A stretch of DNA of 64,000 nt from Apoderus coryli (Eukaryota; Arthropoda; Insecta; Coleoptera; Attelabidae), in contig OU452201.1 of assembly GCA_911728435.2 (NCBI GenBank), positions 9,672,001 through 9,736,000 of the forward strand, in the 5' to 3' direction. This document shows positions 23,601 to 38,600 of this stretch, one piece after another. Every line of letters starts with the position of its first letter. The stretch's first letter is position 1. The notes under the pieces were generated by a model. It was not told the origin of the DNA and did no database searches. It saw only the letters and a program-made list of their open reading frames with translations. A program made the translations under genes and the position numbers.

Positions 23601-26600
23601 TAAATAATAGTCACAAGCGTGTGTTAAACAAGGGTTTTGGTGAAGTGGTAAAACGTATCTTTCAATATTATTTAGTAGATTATACAGTAAGTATTTTAAA
23701 ATAATTGTTATACGTACATCGATAATTTGTTGTTTATTGACAAAGAGGTTAATTAATGCGACTCCATGCAAACATCCTCTGTTTTAGCGGTTATTAAATA
23801 ATACAGTTATTATTAATTATTATTATTGTTTCACTCAGTATCCGTGTTAATACTCAAATGTCACCAATAAGTCATAATTATTTTGTACCTTAAATTTCTT
23901 TGTTATTTAATTTATTATACTACACTTTTAATCGTAAAAACTACTTATAACTGTAATTCAAAATGGATATTTTATCAGCTATTTCAAAATTATTCTTTCC
24001 AATTATGTGGTTCATCGAATATTTACCAGGAAATTTTCGGTTTTTTATTGCAGTCATTGTGCTAACAAAAATGTTTAAAGACGTATACAACTACAATAGA
24101 CAAAAGCAAGATGAGCAATTACAGAAGATGCCCAAAGGTGTTTTACGCAAGTCATCGTGTTTCAGCAACGACCAAACACAATATGGGCAGCAGCAGCAGC
24201 AATGTTATGGGAATGTTGAAAGGCAGTGCCATTTTAGTGGTTGTTGTCAAAATTACACATATTAAATACTGTTTGTAACACAAAAATCTTTTAAAATTTC
24301 CGGTAAAATAAAATATACTCGTATACTTAATATAATTACCTATTATAGCAGTTGACGCGCTTAATTTATTATACAAAAATAAATCTAAGAATTGAGGAAT
24401 TCAAATACAAACAAAAAATGATTTATCAGTTATCATGAGGTGAATTTAACCTAAGTATAGGATGATCTCAATTATTTAGTTCTTTAAATCATCATTTTGC
24501 CTTTGGGTTTATGGCTATAGATTCTTTCTGCAGGTCTTTTATCTTCATTGGGACATTTGACACTCATACTCATGCATGAGTATGATGGACTCCAAAATAT
24601 CGATGCATGTTCCAAATGATAGTGTCTCTAAGGCTCGCGCATCAAGTCTCTCGAATACTCAAGTACATTAAGCCCTGCCGACCTTCGTGAAACGAACTCA
24701 AACTGTTGGTTAAGAGGCTTTAATATCAGCTTACGTTTCACATTGTATAGTAAGCATAGTAGTAGATATTTAACAAATTATAGCTTAAAATTGAAAAAAT
24801 AAGAAAAACAAATTAACAAATTTGTAACATTATAGTTATACAAGGTCAAATATAATAGTAATTTTACAGTCTGTTTATTCAATTAACAACGACATTTTTA
24901 TGTACAGTGCATTTAACAATTATTATTCACAAACTACTATAAATGAAAAATGTATATTTATTTAAAATAATTCCTGATATTTCCACAGTTGGTAGAAATA
25001 TAATTTGTTCAATTCGTAAATACATTTTTAGAATTCTGAACCATATTATTAAAATAGAATGACGTTTTCAAATTATTAAGCTATTTTTCACCAAATCTTA
25101 AAACGTAAGCGACTGATACCCGCATAGGATTACCGGCATAATTTTAGAAAATTCCCCTTTTAAATTGAGGTGTTTTTCGGGTTCCACACCTAAAAAGGAA
25201 AAATAAACAAAACCTTTATACAATCACTCTCTGTCAAAACCACTTTACTCCGAAACGACTGGATGTAGAAAATTTAGCACAAAATATGGATCCTGTATGA
25301 TTCGATAAGGTGAAATAAGTGAATTATAATTACAACAAATTGAAATACATTAAGTTTTTTTCATTTCATTGTCACAATGAACGTTTCAACAGGTAAACTG
25401 TCTTCTTCAGAGTTTTCCCCGTTAGTCTAAAATCTTCAAAGATCGTTTTTATTTTTGTGTAAATTAGATTGTCATGTTTATTGGTGCCCGAACGACAGTC
25501 ACTAGTAATACTACCACAGTATAATAAATAATACAGTATTCTGACTTTCCGCTTGCGAGCCGTCCTGCGCATATCGTCGCGCATGCCGCCATTATGGGTT
25601 GAAACGTCACAATAATCGCATTCACGTAGATAGATACCGTTCACTCCTGTGTTCAATATATAGTTCATTGTCGGCGTGTACGAGATAAATAAATATTGTG
25701 TTTGTAATCTAATTCTGTGTTTTTGGCATAGTGTTCTTGAGAATTAAAAGGATTTGATTCTTATTAACGTATCTTATGATTAATACAATTGTATAACCGT
25801 AAAATTTATATTTCAAAATGGCAGTATCTAATATGTTTTTAAACTAAATGAAAGTAAAACATAAACACAAGTTGTCTCTTGGCGAGATAGCATGATAACG
25901 CAATCAGCTAGGGGTTATATTATTGCCAATATATATATGGCCCTTGTTTGACTAAAATTGCTGAGAACAGGATTCAGTTGATGCAGAATTCAGGCACACG
26001 GCTTGTATGTGGAATTCGTAGGGGTGAAAGAGGCTAGCAATAAGATTAAGGAAATCGGCTGGTTAAGGATGAAACAAAGTCGGATTTTCATTCACTAATT
26101 TTGATTAATAAAAATCATCAGATAGAAATAGGCGGAATACTTATATGAAAGATTGAAGCTCCGGTGATCGATGTATGATGTGAATATTCCTCATAAAACT
26201 GTCATTACGCCATCGCTAGACTCAACATCAATATTTGAGCGGTCATTTTCCTATACGGTTTCAAAATATTACAACGCTCTACCGGAGAATATAAAAAGTT
26301 TACAGGGGTTTTCGTTTAAGAGCGCTGTCTGACACGTAATAGAACAAATTAATTTGTAAACATAAGCTACCTACTTAATTTGGCCAGCGATGTAAAACTA
26401 TTTTCAGATAGGTTTAAGCTAAAATATAAGTTACGTTTAGGTTAAGTTAGGAAGCACTGCTTCAACTTTTATAAAAATGTCTTTATTATTGTTCAATCAT
26501 GTCAACATTTAAATGATACCACCACTCAAGGCTGTTTTCAATCACTATGACACACCACAAATATTTCTGAAATTGACAGCGATATTATTATGTACTTAAA

Positions 26601-29600
26601 TAGTTTTACAAAAATGAAAATACAGTACTGTGGTTAGAAACCGAAAACTATAATTATTCTTATTCAGGACCTGACTTGTAACCCAAAATGGCGGCGTCAT
26701 ACGTCACAGTTTATTTCAAAGTGCCAACGTGGAGTCGGAATGCTGTACTTATTAATGCTGTGATACTACTATTATAAAAATAAGGTTCGAGAAAGAATAC
26801 AAAGGAAATTGTCACAAACATATTTTCTTACAAATTTTGAAAATTAAATGTATGAATTGATTTTGTGGTTTCTCAACCAAAAAAAAAAGAAAGAAGTAGT
26901 AGTAAATAAGCTTCATAATAAATGAGAAATAAAATCCACTAATATTATAGAATAAACTCAATTTTGAGAGAAAATAATTAAAAATCTATTTATTTTTAAT
27001 ATACGCACGTCCACCACTGGTCCTCTCAACCCATTCACCACAAAAAGCTAAACAATATTGCATATCTAACAAGGCAGCAGCATCGGCAGTCCAATTTTCA
27101 ATTATTATATTTCAATTGGTTTGTTTCCCTCTATGTTACAACTGTCAGTCAATTTCGTTTAGCATTGTCATTAATATTGATGTTTTATTGTTCATGGATA
27201 TTAATATAAAGGATGGTGAAAGAAAAATAACAATTTCATCTCTATTTTGTGTATATCTACTTTTTTATTGCGTTTTTTAAACAATGATTAATAAGGGAGA
27301 CTTACTCAGAGGCGGGTAAAAGTGCGTATTCGCTGACCGAGGTCTACTTAGGGATACGAACGATACTTCGATACTAGTACGGTATCGATACTTTGGTTCC
27401 GATACCAAGTACTTTTGACATCGATACTTTTTGTTCGATACTTAAACAGTATCGATACTTACACGCCTTAAATCATAGTATCGATACCAACATACCTAAA
27501 CGCTTTAACACTGTGTTCTCAAGAGTGGCGCCATAGAAGAAGAAGACATATTTGATAATTTTGGCCTAGATTTTAGAAATCTAGATAGAAAGAGTTTAAA
27601 CGTAAAATTGATACATTAAATTATTGTTTTATGTATAAATTTTAATTATCATGACGCCTCAGCTCCCTAAGCGGAGCAATGTTTAAATACATTTTTTGCT
27701 GCAACTGCTGCCTCCAAAATTAAAAATAATATTAACAACAGCAATGATAATATAGTATATATTTTATTTCTAATATTTTATTTGTAACATTGTAAACCTA
27801 CTTCGACTTAAAAAAATCGCGTTAATTTTTATTTTAAATATAGGTACTTTTTTTATGAGTATCGAGTATCGATACTTTGAAGTATCGATGCTTGATCTTC
27901 GATACCAAGTAGCGTATCGATACCGAAATGCGATACTTTACTTGGTATCGGGTATCGATACTTTTGAAGCGACACCGTATCCCTAGGTCTACTTACAGTT
28001 CTGGTTGGTCATTCAAACAGTTTTTGTTTTTTAACCTCAGTTCTATATGATTACGTGTGTAATTTCATAAGAACAGGGAATAACTAACCAAATTCGGGCG
28101 TTTCATTTTAACCACAGTTTGCAATCCAAATCCATACCAAATGGCACAACGCACAACGTTGAATGAAATAAATAGTTTTACCCATATTGTATACAACTTG
28201 CCGTTAGACGTAATTCGCAAATGTCGCCCTAGGAATCTAAAGATCTTTGAAGTAATTTCATGGCATCCCTTTACTGAATATACAAAGTCGTATAATTGAA
28301 CTAGTAATGAATTAAATTAAATTAATTTTATTGATGTTAGCGACCGCTGGCGTATTGTTTCCAATTAGTATTACCACATTATTAAATAATGAACTAGAGG
28401 GCTTTAAAAGTGAATATTTATTTTACGTTTTTTCAAATAAATCGAAAAATATTTGATAGATTTTATTCATTTTTTAGATACGCGTTCGCACCAATAAACT
28501 ACAGTTTTTTATTGAAGAAACTCCAATTTCTAGAATTACAGGGTTTTTAAAAGCTTAGTCACAATAAATTATCAACCCATATTTTTTGTAACCCTCGTAT
28601 AATCAATACCAGTTTTTTTTCTGTAAATAGTTCATTTTATTTAGAAACTATTGAAAATTTATTAACCCATTAGTGGTATGGAGGCTGACAAGCTCTTATT
28701 GTTTCTACATCAATTGAAATAATGATCCAAGGTTTTTTATTAAATTCACGAAGGTTATCAAAATCTTTGTGAATCAACCATGGTATATAAAATAAAAGAA
28801 CTATAAATTCAGTAGTTTTACCTCCTGTAAATATTTCTAAGCATGTTGTCTACGCATTATCATTAAGAAAACTTTTAGAAAGACAATCCCAATGAAACTT
28901 GTGTTGTGCGTGCCTCCTAGTTGTAAATTTCCTACTAAAAGCACTAACATATATCAAGCTTCTTGTGTTTTACAGTGGAAAATAGCGTAATTTACGTATA
29001 TATTATAATAAAGATGAACCCAGGAATATTTGAATTGCTAAACTAGACACATATACAGAAATAGAAATGGATGCTCAGAATATATAAATGATATTATAGT
29101 TTAAAATTGCGTGTGTCCTACGGTTAGAAATTTGAGCTCTATATTATAAAAAGTGCATTATCCCAAAGATGTCTAATGTGAACTGTGATTCATCTAAAGA
29201 AATGCCACAAAAACGATAGATAAATATTTCTTTCAAGCGGCTTTCCCACCGGCGGTAAAACGCAAAATAATTCATAACAGTTCAACAATCCCGTATATAC
29301 TTAAAACAATTGTCGAACTTTAATTTTAATAAAAAAACAAGATATAATATAATGGCGCCATCTGCAGTAATAAATTATTAAACATTTATTTGCTCAATTA
29401 GCAAGTCACTCGCTAAAAAATGAATAATTATGCAAGAGTGTTGTGCTATATACTATGTAATAATTAAAACTGCTAATGATTTATGTTATGGTATCACATA
29501 AATAATCATACAAATAAGTCTCTTAAGTTTCCTTCTTCCTACGGGATGAGTCATTATTCTGACTGACTGACAATTATTTAGTAATTTTGGCAGCTGTGTA

Positions 29601-32600
29601 TTTCAAGTAATTCTAAGTACTTATTTCTGTACGGTTATTAAAATTTTCTGGAAGTGCAACTGCTGAAAAAATAAAGCAATTAACCATTGGTAATAAAAAA
29701 ACAGTATATTAAACGCGTGAAATGAATATCAATCAGATTTGTTATTAATGAATGAACTAAAAATATAATTACATGGTTTTATTTAAACTGCTGCTCCTGC
29801 TAGTACTGCTATATCTATAAAAAAATCACGTAGTTTATAAATCATAGCGATTATCAATAATTACGGATAAAAAATGCATAACCGACCAGATGTTCATTTA
29901 AATATTAAAACACCACCAATTTTATGCGAATAACATTCCAAATTTACCAAATAATTTTTTGTAGAGTTAATATTCGAATATTATATTTTGAAAAGAAGAA
30001 AACTCAAAGAGGTCAGAGGATTAGACTCCACAATAAACTTTATTATTACAATATAAAAAAAAGAAGAATATTTAAAAGTAGTTACATCAAAATACAAAAG
30101 AATACATGAAGTATATAAATTTAATTAGAAACAATTAAAAAAACAAATATGAGAAATAACAAACAAATACAATGTACCCGATAACCAATAAACAAAATAC
30201 TACAGAACATCTTGTCATCCAGAACATAGCTCCACAACTCACTCAGGTCATAGAAGCAACCGAGCATGAGGAAGGTGAAAGACCTTCTTTTTAAATTGAG
30301 TCAAAGCGTTAGTGGCTCTAATGGCGTGGACGGGCAGATTGTAATACAGCAAACCCGAATAATGTGGCGACACCTTGAACGATTCGTGGGAGGGTAAAAA
30401 ATAGTATCAAACCATGCCTCAGTTTGGTCTGCTATTCCACAAAATTATTTCTACTTTAGTATATTTACTGACACAAACTCCATAAATTTATACTGGACAA
30501 CCTGTATAATCTAAATTTTATATATTTAGAAAAAATCTAATAAATAAGTCAATAAATATTTATTATCAAAAATATTTTAAATATAATAAATTAGATATGC
30601 ATAATAATTGTTATCACACGTAACAAATTAGTGAAAATGAATGATTTATTTGTTTAAGGCTTCTACGAATTACTTAATTATGTTTGATCTTTGACGAAAA
30701 GAAATAGTTTTTACAGTGCACCTAAAGTTTAAAAATATAAACATCAAAATATGCGCTTCCAACCTGGTACACTCAAAATATAAAAATTACAAAAAAAATA
30801 TAAATAATTTTGTGGCATAGCAGATAAAATTACTGACCTATTGCTTGCAGCAGATTCCCAATTAATTCAACACAATCAGACTGATGCATGGGTCGTGAAT
30901 ATCTGTTGATTTATTCCATTCGCTATTATGAGCTGTCATAATACCATAGAGGTATTCAGCTCAAAATACCTCACTATGCTTAGCAATTCGAACTTTGTAG
31001 ATGACTAAAAATACAGTACTCTGATGAGCTCATAATGAGAGCGTTTGATTGTTCTGAATTAAGAATGGACTAATAATTTTGTCCTGCAAATTTATAAAAG
31101 AATAAATATTGTTGTGTTTCGGATCAAATACGTAGGCTACAAAATTGCTAAACATAAATCAAAACTGACGTGTCTGGGCTTTTCTTTTAAAAATGTACCA
31201 TTTTGAAAATAATCGCCAACTTTATGGACCCCCTCGATAATATGCGTTAAGTTATACGACAGTTAAACCATACATGTTTCGGGAAACGCAGTTGCCATCA
31301 TCAGTGATATAATCAGAGGATTGTTAAAAACGAAGATCAATCATAAGGATTCATCTGACGAAAACAAAAAGTTACTTTGTTAAGATAACCAATTCATATG
31401 TAAGTAAAACTCAAAGTGTGAACATTTAAATAAATAAAGTTCAGTATTTCAATTGATTTTGTGTCGTTTTCTCATTTCAGAAGATTATTATTGATTACAG
31501 TTAATTATTAAATTACGCTATCAAGAGCAAATCTTTGGAAAGACAACTACGTCGTAAGTAAAATGAAGATGGTTGGCGACTGACTATTGGCATTGATGGA
31601 AAATATGGTTTCAATCGCAAAACACAAAACAAAAACCCTTACTAGGGCACACAAACATTTGCGTTAAATATACAAACACATGAAATAATAATACCATTGT
31701 TTTTACTGATTTGAGATGTAAACAATCCACCCCCTTTCGACAAACAAATGTCCATATTTTACTTGGCTGGATTAATTTACTTGACTTAGATATCCCACAT
31801 TATTTATTATTAACAACTTATTATCAGACTTACAAATGAAAAGTAACTGTATATAATCAGATTTCAGTTTGGAAATAGGATAGTTTTAAATTTAGATATT
31901 ATATACTGTTCTACATTATTAAGTTGATATAGATACATAAAAGACAAAGTAGGTCACAAAAATTTGTAAATTCACCTGACTTATTAGCAGTTTATTTTTA
32001 AATTTATGTCTTATAAAACTTTATTGCTAACGGATTCGCTAAATAAGACACGTTTAGTTTAAATAATGGATAAAATGTGTACAAAGTTTTAGTAAAATTA
32101 TTTAAAAAAGAGTTGACCAATAACAGCGTCAGAACTGGGACACATTAAAGACCAATAATAGTAATATTTTATAAATTTTTATTTTATTTTGCATATTTCA
32201 TATAAATGACCTGCCCTGCTTTGTTGACATAAATGAATTCTTGTGGCCCGATTTCTGATTACTTTTTCCAACTTATCAGGTTGTGAATTCTGAATTGTGT
32301 GTGTGTGTGTGATTAAGATTAAGATAGTCCAATAAAAAAAACAATCTAAAGGAGACAGATTGTAAGATCTTGGCAGCCAGTTTACATTTCCATTTTGGCA
32401 AAGGAACACCTCAGAAAAAAAATTTGCAACAATTCGAAGGTCTAGTGTTGAAAGAAAACATTATTCAAGTCTAAATAGAGGCACGAAATCGTTTTCACTT
32501 GATTCAGATTCTGAAAAATCACTGTTTCCTTCCTCGGTAGTCATTTTTTAAATTTAAGTAGTTTTTTTTTTTATTTACATTAACTTTGTAATAGTTTTTA

Positions 32601-35600
32601 CACGAATCCAGAAAAAGTAAACAGTAAGTATAGCAGAACACAAACAATAATTAGTATAGAACCCAAAAAAAACCTTTCCAATTCTTGTTTGAAGATTTCA
32701 ACATGTTAGAAAATTGTCTACTTATTGAAAATACTATGACTCCGAAACTTTCGTAGAAAATACGATAAAAACGGTGTTTATAGAGAAGTCTAGTACTATA
32801 TGAATATCCTGCATTTCAGTTCGAATTAATACTTTATTATAGTGGCTATTAAACTACAATTTGAATTAATTTATTTAATTGTTACACTTCTAATGATATC
32901 CGCAGACAGGTAGTAAAAATAAAAATATAGAAACTATTATAGTATTTAATGCGAATAAATTCGTGAACAGTCATTAATTAGTTTCAGGTTTAATTTTTAT
33001 ATTACCTGTTTTTAAGGTTCCCAAATTTCTGTAATGATCCAGAGTAGTCATTTAGAATCGTCTCACTTTTTAGTGAATTTTATATCCACAATTACACATC
33101 GCCCTACAATATATTATTTCTTTATTAAAACTATTTAAATAAACTAAATCAAAATTTGGATAATATCAGTTAATTAAAATTAGAACTATATTTTTTTTAA
33201 TTGAAATTTAATTACTTTAAAGTCAATAAATTCAACACAAATTTTTTACGAAATCGTTTTATTTTTGCTAGATTTAATTCTTTTTAAACTCGCGAAAGTA
33301 TAATACCGTCCAGCATATAGTAGTGTATATAGGAATCTACTACGCTTTGATCGTATTCAAAGTCGACATCAGACTGTTTTTAATATACATCGACAACACG
33401 AGTTCAGTCAAAATCAACTGTTTGTATATATTTTAATCATGGTACCTTTAGATAGGTAGGAGTTTGTATGTTTCTTTTTATTTAAATTTCTTTGGTAATG
33501 GTGGATACAGAAATGCAACTGCCTAAACGGCTCTTAAAGATTTTTTTTTGTTATATTTAATACAATGTAAAAATTGTTATTATTTTTGATTTGCCTACAG
33601 TACCTACCGGTCATTTTATTTATTACGTATACGAAATAATTATTTTTAATAATTAAAGTTTATATATTTTATTTCAACTTTAATTAGTTCAGAACCATTT
33701 GCTAGCTTCTTTTGCTTTTTATTTATATTTCTGTTTACAGTCCTATTCTTTCTATTATATTGTGTCTATAAAACTTTTAGGAATTTAGTGAATTTTAACA
33801 TCGTTAAGTCGTACTTTTGCGTGTACGGAGAAATAAAGGAACAACAAGCATTTGGCTTAAGGTGCAATTGTGAATTTTCCGCTTGGCATCTTCTTCCGTT
33901 GTTGATGTTTTTCTCAACTGATTAACCTTTCTCTGGTCAGTATCTTTTTTTAAGTTTTTGTAGGTGTTAGGATCTAGCAATTCATTAACGTACTGCAACA
34001 TTGTAAGATTGTAGAATTTTTGTTCAACTCAACAACAAAATTATTGTTTAAAAAAAATTGGACATTTTAGTATTTACATGGAAGACTTATTTCTTCACTG
34101 ATGCCATAAATTAGAGGTTTGCGAGACCATGGTCACGGTCTTGTCTCGTAAATTGAAAATGAGACCGGCATATTCGAATCGAGACCGAGACCAAGATAAT
34201 GAGCTGTGTAGAAAAATATTTTTTAATTTTCTGTTTGTCAAATTTGCACAAAACTATTTTGCTAAAAAAAACAACCAACCATGCTCATCTCGGTCTTGGT
34301 TTTGTGAACTCCTACCATGAATACTTAGGAAGCTTATCGGCGGAGTGGTGGGAAGAGAGAGGTCCCTTTAACCTTTAAACCTTTTATGGCGGTGCCACTA
34401 GCCAGGCTAATGATCAGTAATGGTAGGAAAATATATGTAATTCAAATACTAGTCATTGCTTTGATATTTTACTGTATATTATTTAATTATTCGCACGTAT
34501 AGAGACCAAATAATCAATTTAATAGTAAGTACCCTTTATTTGTCCGACAATTCGATATATATTTCGTAAGAGTTTAGTTGAACATCTGTTCGATTTGCAA
34601 CTTTATAACAACAGAGTTAACCTTGTGCCTTTTTTTCAGCATATTTATTAATAAGTCTTTATTAAGTAACGGTTTTTTTTTATAACAATTCAGCCAATTT
34701 GAATAAATAAGTTGTCTGATTATTTTGATTTTGTTGAACATGTTTGCATAATTTAGGCGTTTATAATGGCTTGTTTTTATTATGGTATTTTTGAATACTT
34801 TTTAAACTAAGAACGCTATGAATATTTGAAATTTGATGTCAACATCATGTTATTAATATTATTAAATAAATTTGCTACTCATCAAGTTTACTTACCATTT
34901 GTGATGGAGTTTTTGGTTTTCTGTTGATATCCGGAATTTTTTGGCAAGCTAAAACAAAGCAAGAAATTCTTTATCAGTATCAAGTAACAACATCTCATTG
35001 TGTGTAAGAGATATGAATTTTTTAGGAACATAAATTGCTCGAATAAACAACAGCAATCATGTTACAATAATTACACATTAGCTAAAATATTGGAGAAAGA
35101 TACGAACACATAATAAAATCATTTTTCTTCTGTGAATAGAAATAGTCAGTTCTCAAGTGGAGCAACAGGGTCGGTTGTATCGTATTTAGATGTGATATTG
35201 ATTAGTTTGGGTGCCCAAAATAACTCCTGTGCAAACTTTACTTACCAAACTCGTGAGGATTCCTAAGTCGGCCCAACTTTATGTTATATTAAAAAATGTA
35301 CAATGATTTGAGACTAGTTATTTTCAGTTGGTTATATTTCTGATTAATTATTACATTAATGTTGCAACAATCATAATAAGATTTACATGGTAACAAAAAA
35401 ATGGAGAGAATAGTAGAACCCACGCCAAATGCCCACAAACTCGTAGGTTGTCAGTCGTGTGTTCTTTTAATTTTAACAAACCGAAACGCCTCCAATTCTC
35501 GGCAAAATGGGCTGCGACAAACTATTATAAACACATCTATGCGACATGGTAATTTGTGAGTACCAACCATGAATCATTGTACAGGATGATATAGCCCAAA

Positions 35601-38600
35601 TTTTAATTGTTATATTTGTTAGTATAAAGTCTGACTAAAAAAAATGAAAAGTTGTGGAAGATTTTTGCAGTACATAACATATGTCTGGCCATGTGCTTGA
35701 TAAGGGGAAAAATGGACCAGAAATTTCAATGTTCAAGTTCAAGTGATAAATAAAACCATAAAACGTCACCGGGAGTTATTCACTTCTTAAGTAGGTACCT
35801 ACCTTATCAAAAGCGATAAGGGTATACAAAATCGAAGGCATATATACCAAACATGTTTTTAATAAAACTGGGTTTCATCTTTGACATAAAGCATGAAAAT
35901 GCATTATCTGAGCCCGAGAAAGTCTGAACGCTAACATTAACCTTGCGTATGTTAAGGAAGGATTTGACTCCTAAACTTGAGTTAGATAGCTGGACACAGC
36001 GAAAGTAAGGAGATAATAATGATTTTCGTTGTATTTGGAGCATTGAAAATCAAAGAACAATTCACTAAAATCTTTTTCGAATCAACGCGTAAGTATAACA
36101 TAGGGTTAGATATTTTTTAATAGTGAACGACGAGTGCTTGGGGTGTCAAACGATACCTGATTTGTTTCGATCCTTGATGGAACTGGAATAAAAAATGTTA
36201 TCTATATCTTAGTACGTATAACATACTAAAACGTAACTGGTAGATATAATTTGAATAGGCATCAGCACAATTAGTTATTTCTATAACGCTCAAAAATCAT
36301 TTCCGAAATTATTTCTTTTAATCACCCTATATTTTGGGTAAGTCGTACTCACAACATATAGTGCGTGGTTTATTTGCACCATTGAAATTTATGTTGGCGC
36401 CAAGTCATATTGCAATTACAGTTTGTTTACAATAGTATATTAGACATACAGGGTGATTGCTGGTCGATGGTACCTTAGAAGTTTTGGGAAACGATACCAT
36501 TGTTTTGAAAATTTATATGATTACTCAGGTCAACCCAATCTGTCAGTCTATAATGTTGTCATATTTGTACGACTTCCGGTTATACCGGAAGTTGATACCA
36601 AATTTCTTATTTCAAAACACTCTATATATTATTATATTTTTGGATTCCCCATCAATTTTGGAGTATTCTATTTTAACACCTCCCTATACCTATCTGTAAC
36701 TAATTTATTTTGAATCTTTTTGGTCCAAAACAGGTCTCCGGAAAATATTCGCCATTTTGTCAGTTGAATAGACAGAATCTTGAATTTTGAAAGGTAGTTC
36801 AATAACATCTTAAGATTATCAAGTATTTTGAGAGATTGACGCACTTGGTTACAGGGTGGTCGCAAATTACTGTAGTATGCTCTACTACTAAAAATAGGCA
36901 TAAGTCAATTTTCTGAAATGGCACAATCTTGTATATTATGAAATATTCTGAAATAAAATCAAATTTGATTCCAAATGATATATCATCTTCTTATACCTAA
37001 ACTGTAAGGTTCCTGAAATAAAAACAAGTTTGTATAAAAATTATTGGATTATTTTGCTATATTTTAATTTTTTTTTTTTTTTGAAAGGGTCCGTACGACT
37101 TAAGTCCCCGGTTTCACTGCAGCCTCATGGGCTTATTGTGAAAAATCCCCGTATATTATGCCACCCAATCCAGCAACCCTGTACCCTCCACTAACTTGTG
37201 GATTCCAGTTATGTGTTGGGTGTCAATATCTGCTGGCGCAATCAGCGAATGCCCAAAAATAGCGTGTCGTCTTCGTTGTAGAACTACACACTCACATATT
37301 ACATGGTAAGCTGTTTCAACTGCCCCATTACACAATCTGCTTTGCAGGTCCCCATTGTACAGCCCCATCTTATTTAGGTGGTCTCTCAGAGCGCAATGCC
37401 CAGTAAGGAGTCCCATAGTTATTCGCATCTGACTCGTACTTAATGATAGCAGTTTTTCAGTGCGTTTTGTTGCGGCACCAGGTATAAACCTCTTCCCATG
37501 CTCCTGCTTGGGAATATGTTCCCAATATCTCTGGTGCTCGCTTTTGGCCCAGCACTTGAGGAGTTCCCTCGCCGTTCTTTTAGACAAGCCCAGCGCAGGT
37601 TCCGTGCCAGTATATGTGTATATTTTAATTAGCTAGCCATAAATTTGTCATTAATCGTCATAAAAAAAATGTAATTATAATATTTTGACATTTAGTACAA
37701 AAGTAATAAAATACTTTAAAAATAAGTAAAATAGAAGAAATTGGTTACTCATTAATGAACCTGTTTATTATCCATGGGCAATGTGGGAAAATTTTAACAA
37801 GAACATGCAGAAAGTTAAATGAAATATATCCTGATTTACAACCAATGAACAAGAGAAAGTTTGCAGGAAGTAAAGTTTAAAATTTTTGGAATTCAAATAG
37901 GGCCAAGATCAATTCTAGCTCGCGCACAGTTAAACCACGATTTTGTTCAATCGCAACAAGAAAATCTCTGCGTTTTTTAAATAAAACACCCTATATAAAT
38001 ATGTGTGTTTAATTTATAGGCAATTGTCGACAAAGTTCTTGTATATCTACCCATTTTTGAGATATTTTAAAATTTATGTCAAAAATGACCTCATTTTTCC
38101 TGTTATGTTCTCATCTACCAAATTCTTTATTAGTGAGATTTTGTTCATTTGTACAAGAGGATTTGCTTTAAAAGAAATTTTGATAATTTAATATGTTTTA
38201 TAAGTTTTGTTATAACTTGTTCGGCAAACAAATCTATCAAATGAAATTTGAAACGAAAATATTCAGCAATTTAACAAAGTTTAGGATTTAGTAAAAGTTA
38301 TAAAAGTCGTAACAGAAAAAGACTCGCTTTGTCTTACATACTAATCAAATTCAAATAAGCTTTGTGCTTATAATTTAATCCCGTCTGACATAAATATTAA
38401 TAATTTTTAAATATATTAAATAAGTTCTTAGACAGTGTTATAATTTTTGGAATATCTATTGCCCAATCAACTATTGGTTTATGTTTATAGGATACAATGG
38501 CCAAATAAAAGCAGAACCTAATAGAGTTTGCAGTATAAAAATTTGAAGCTACTATCACTGAACTTCCAATTTATTCGATATTCTATCACGGTTAGTCTGC

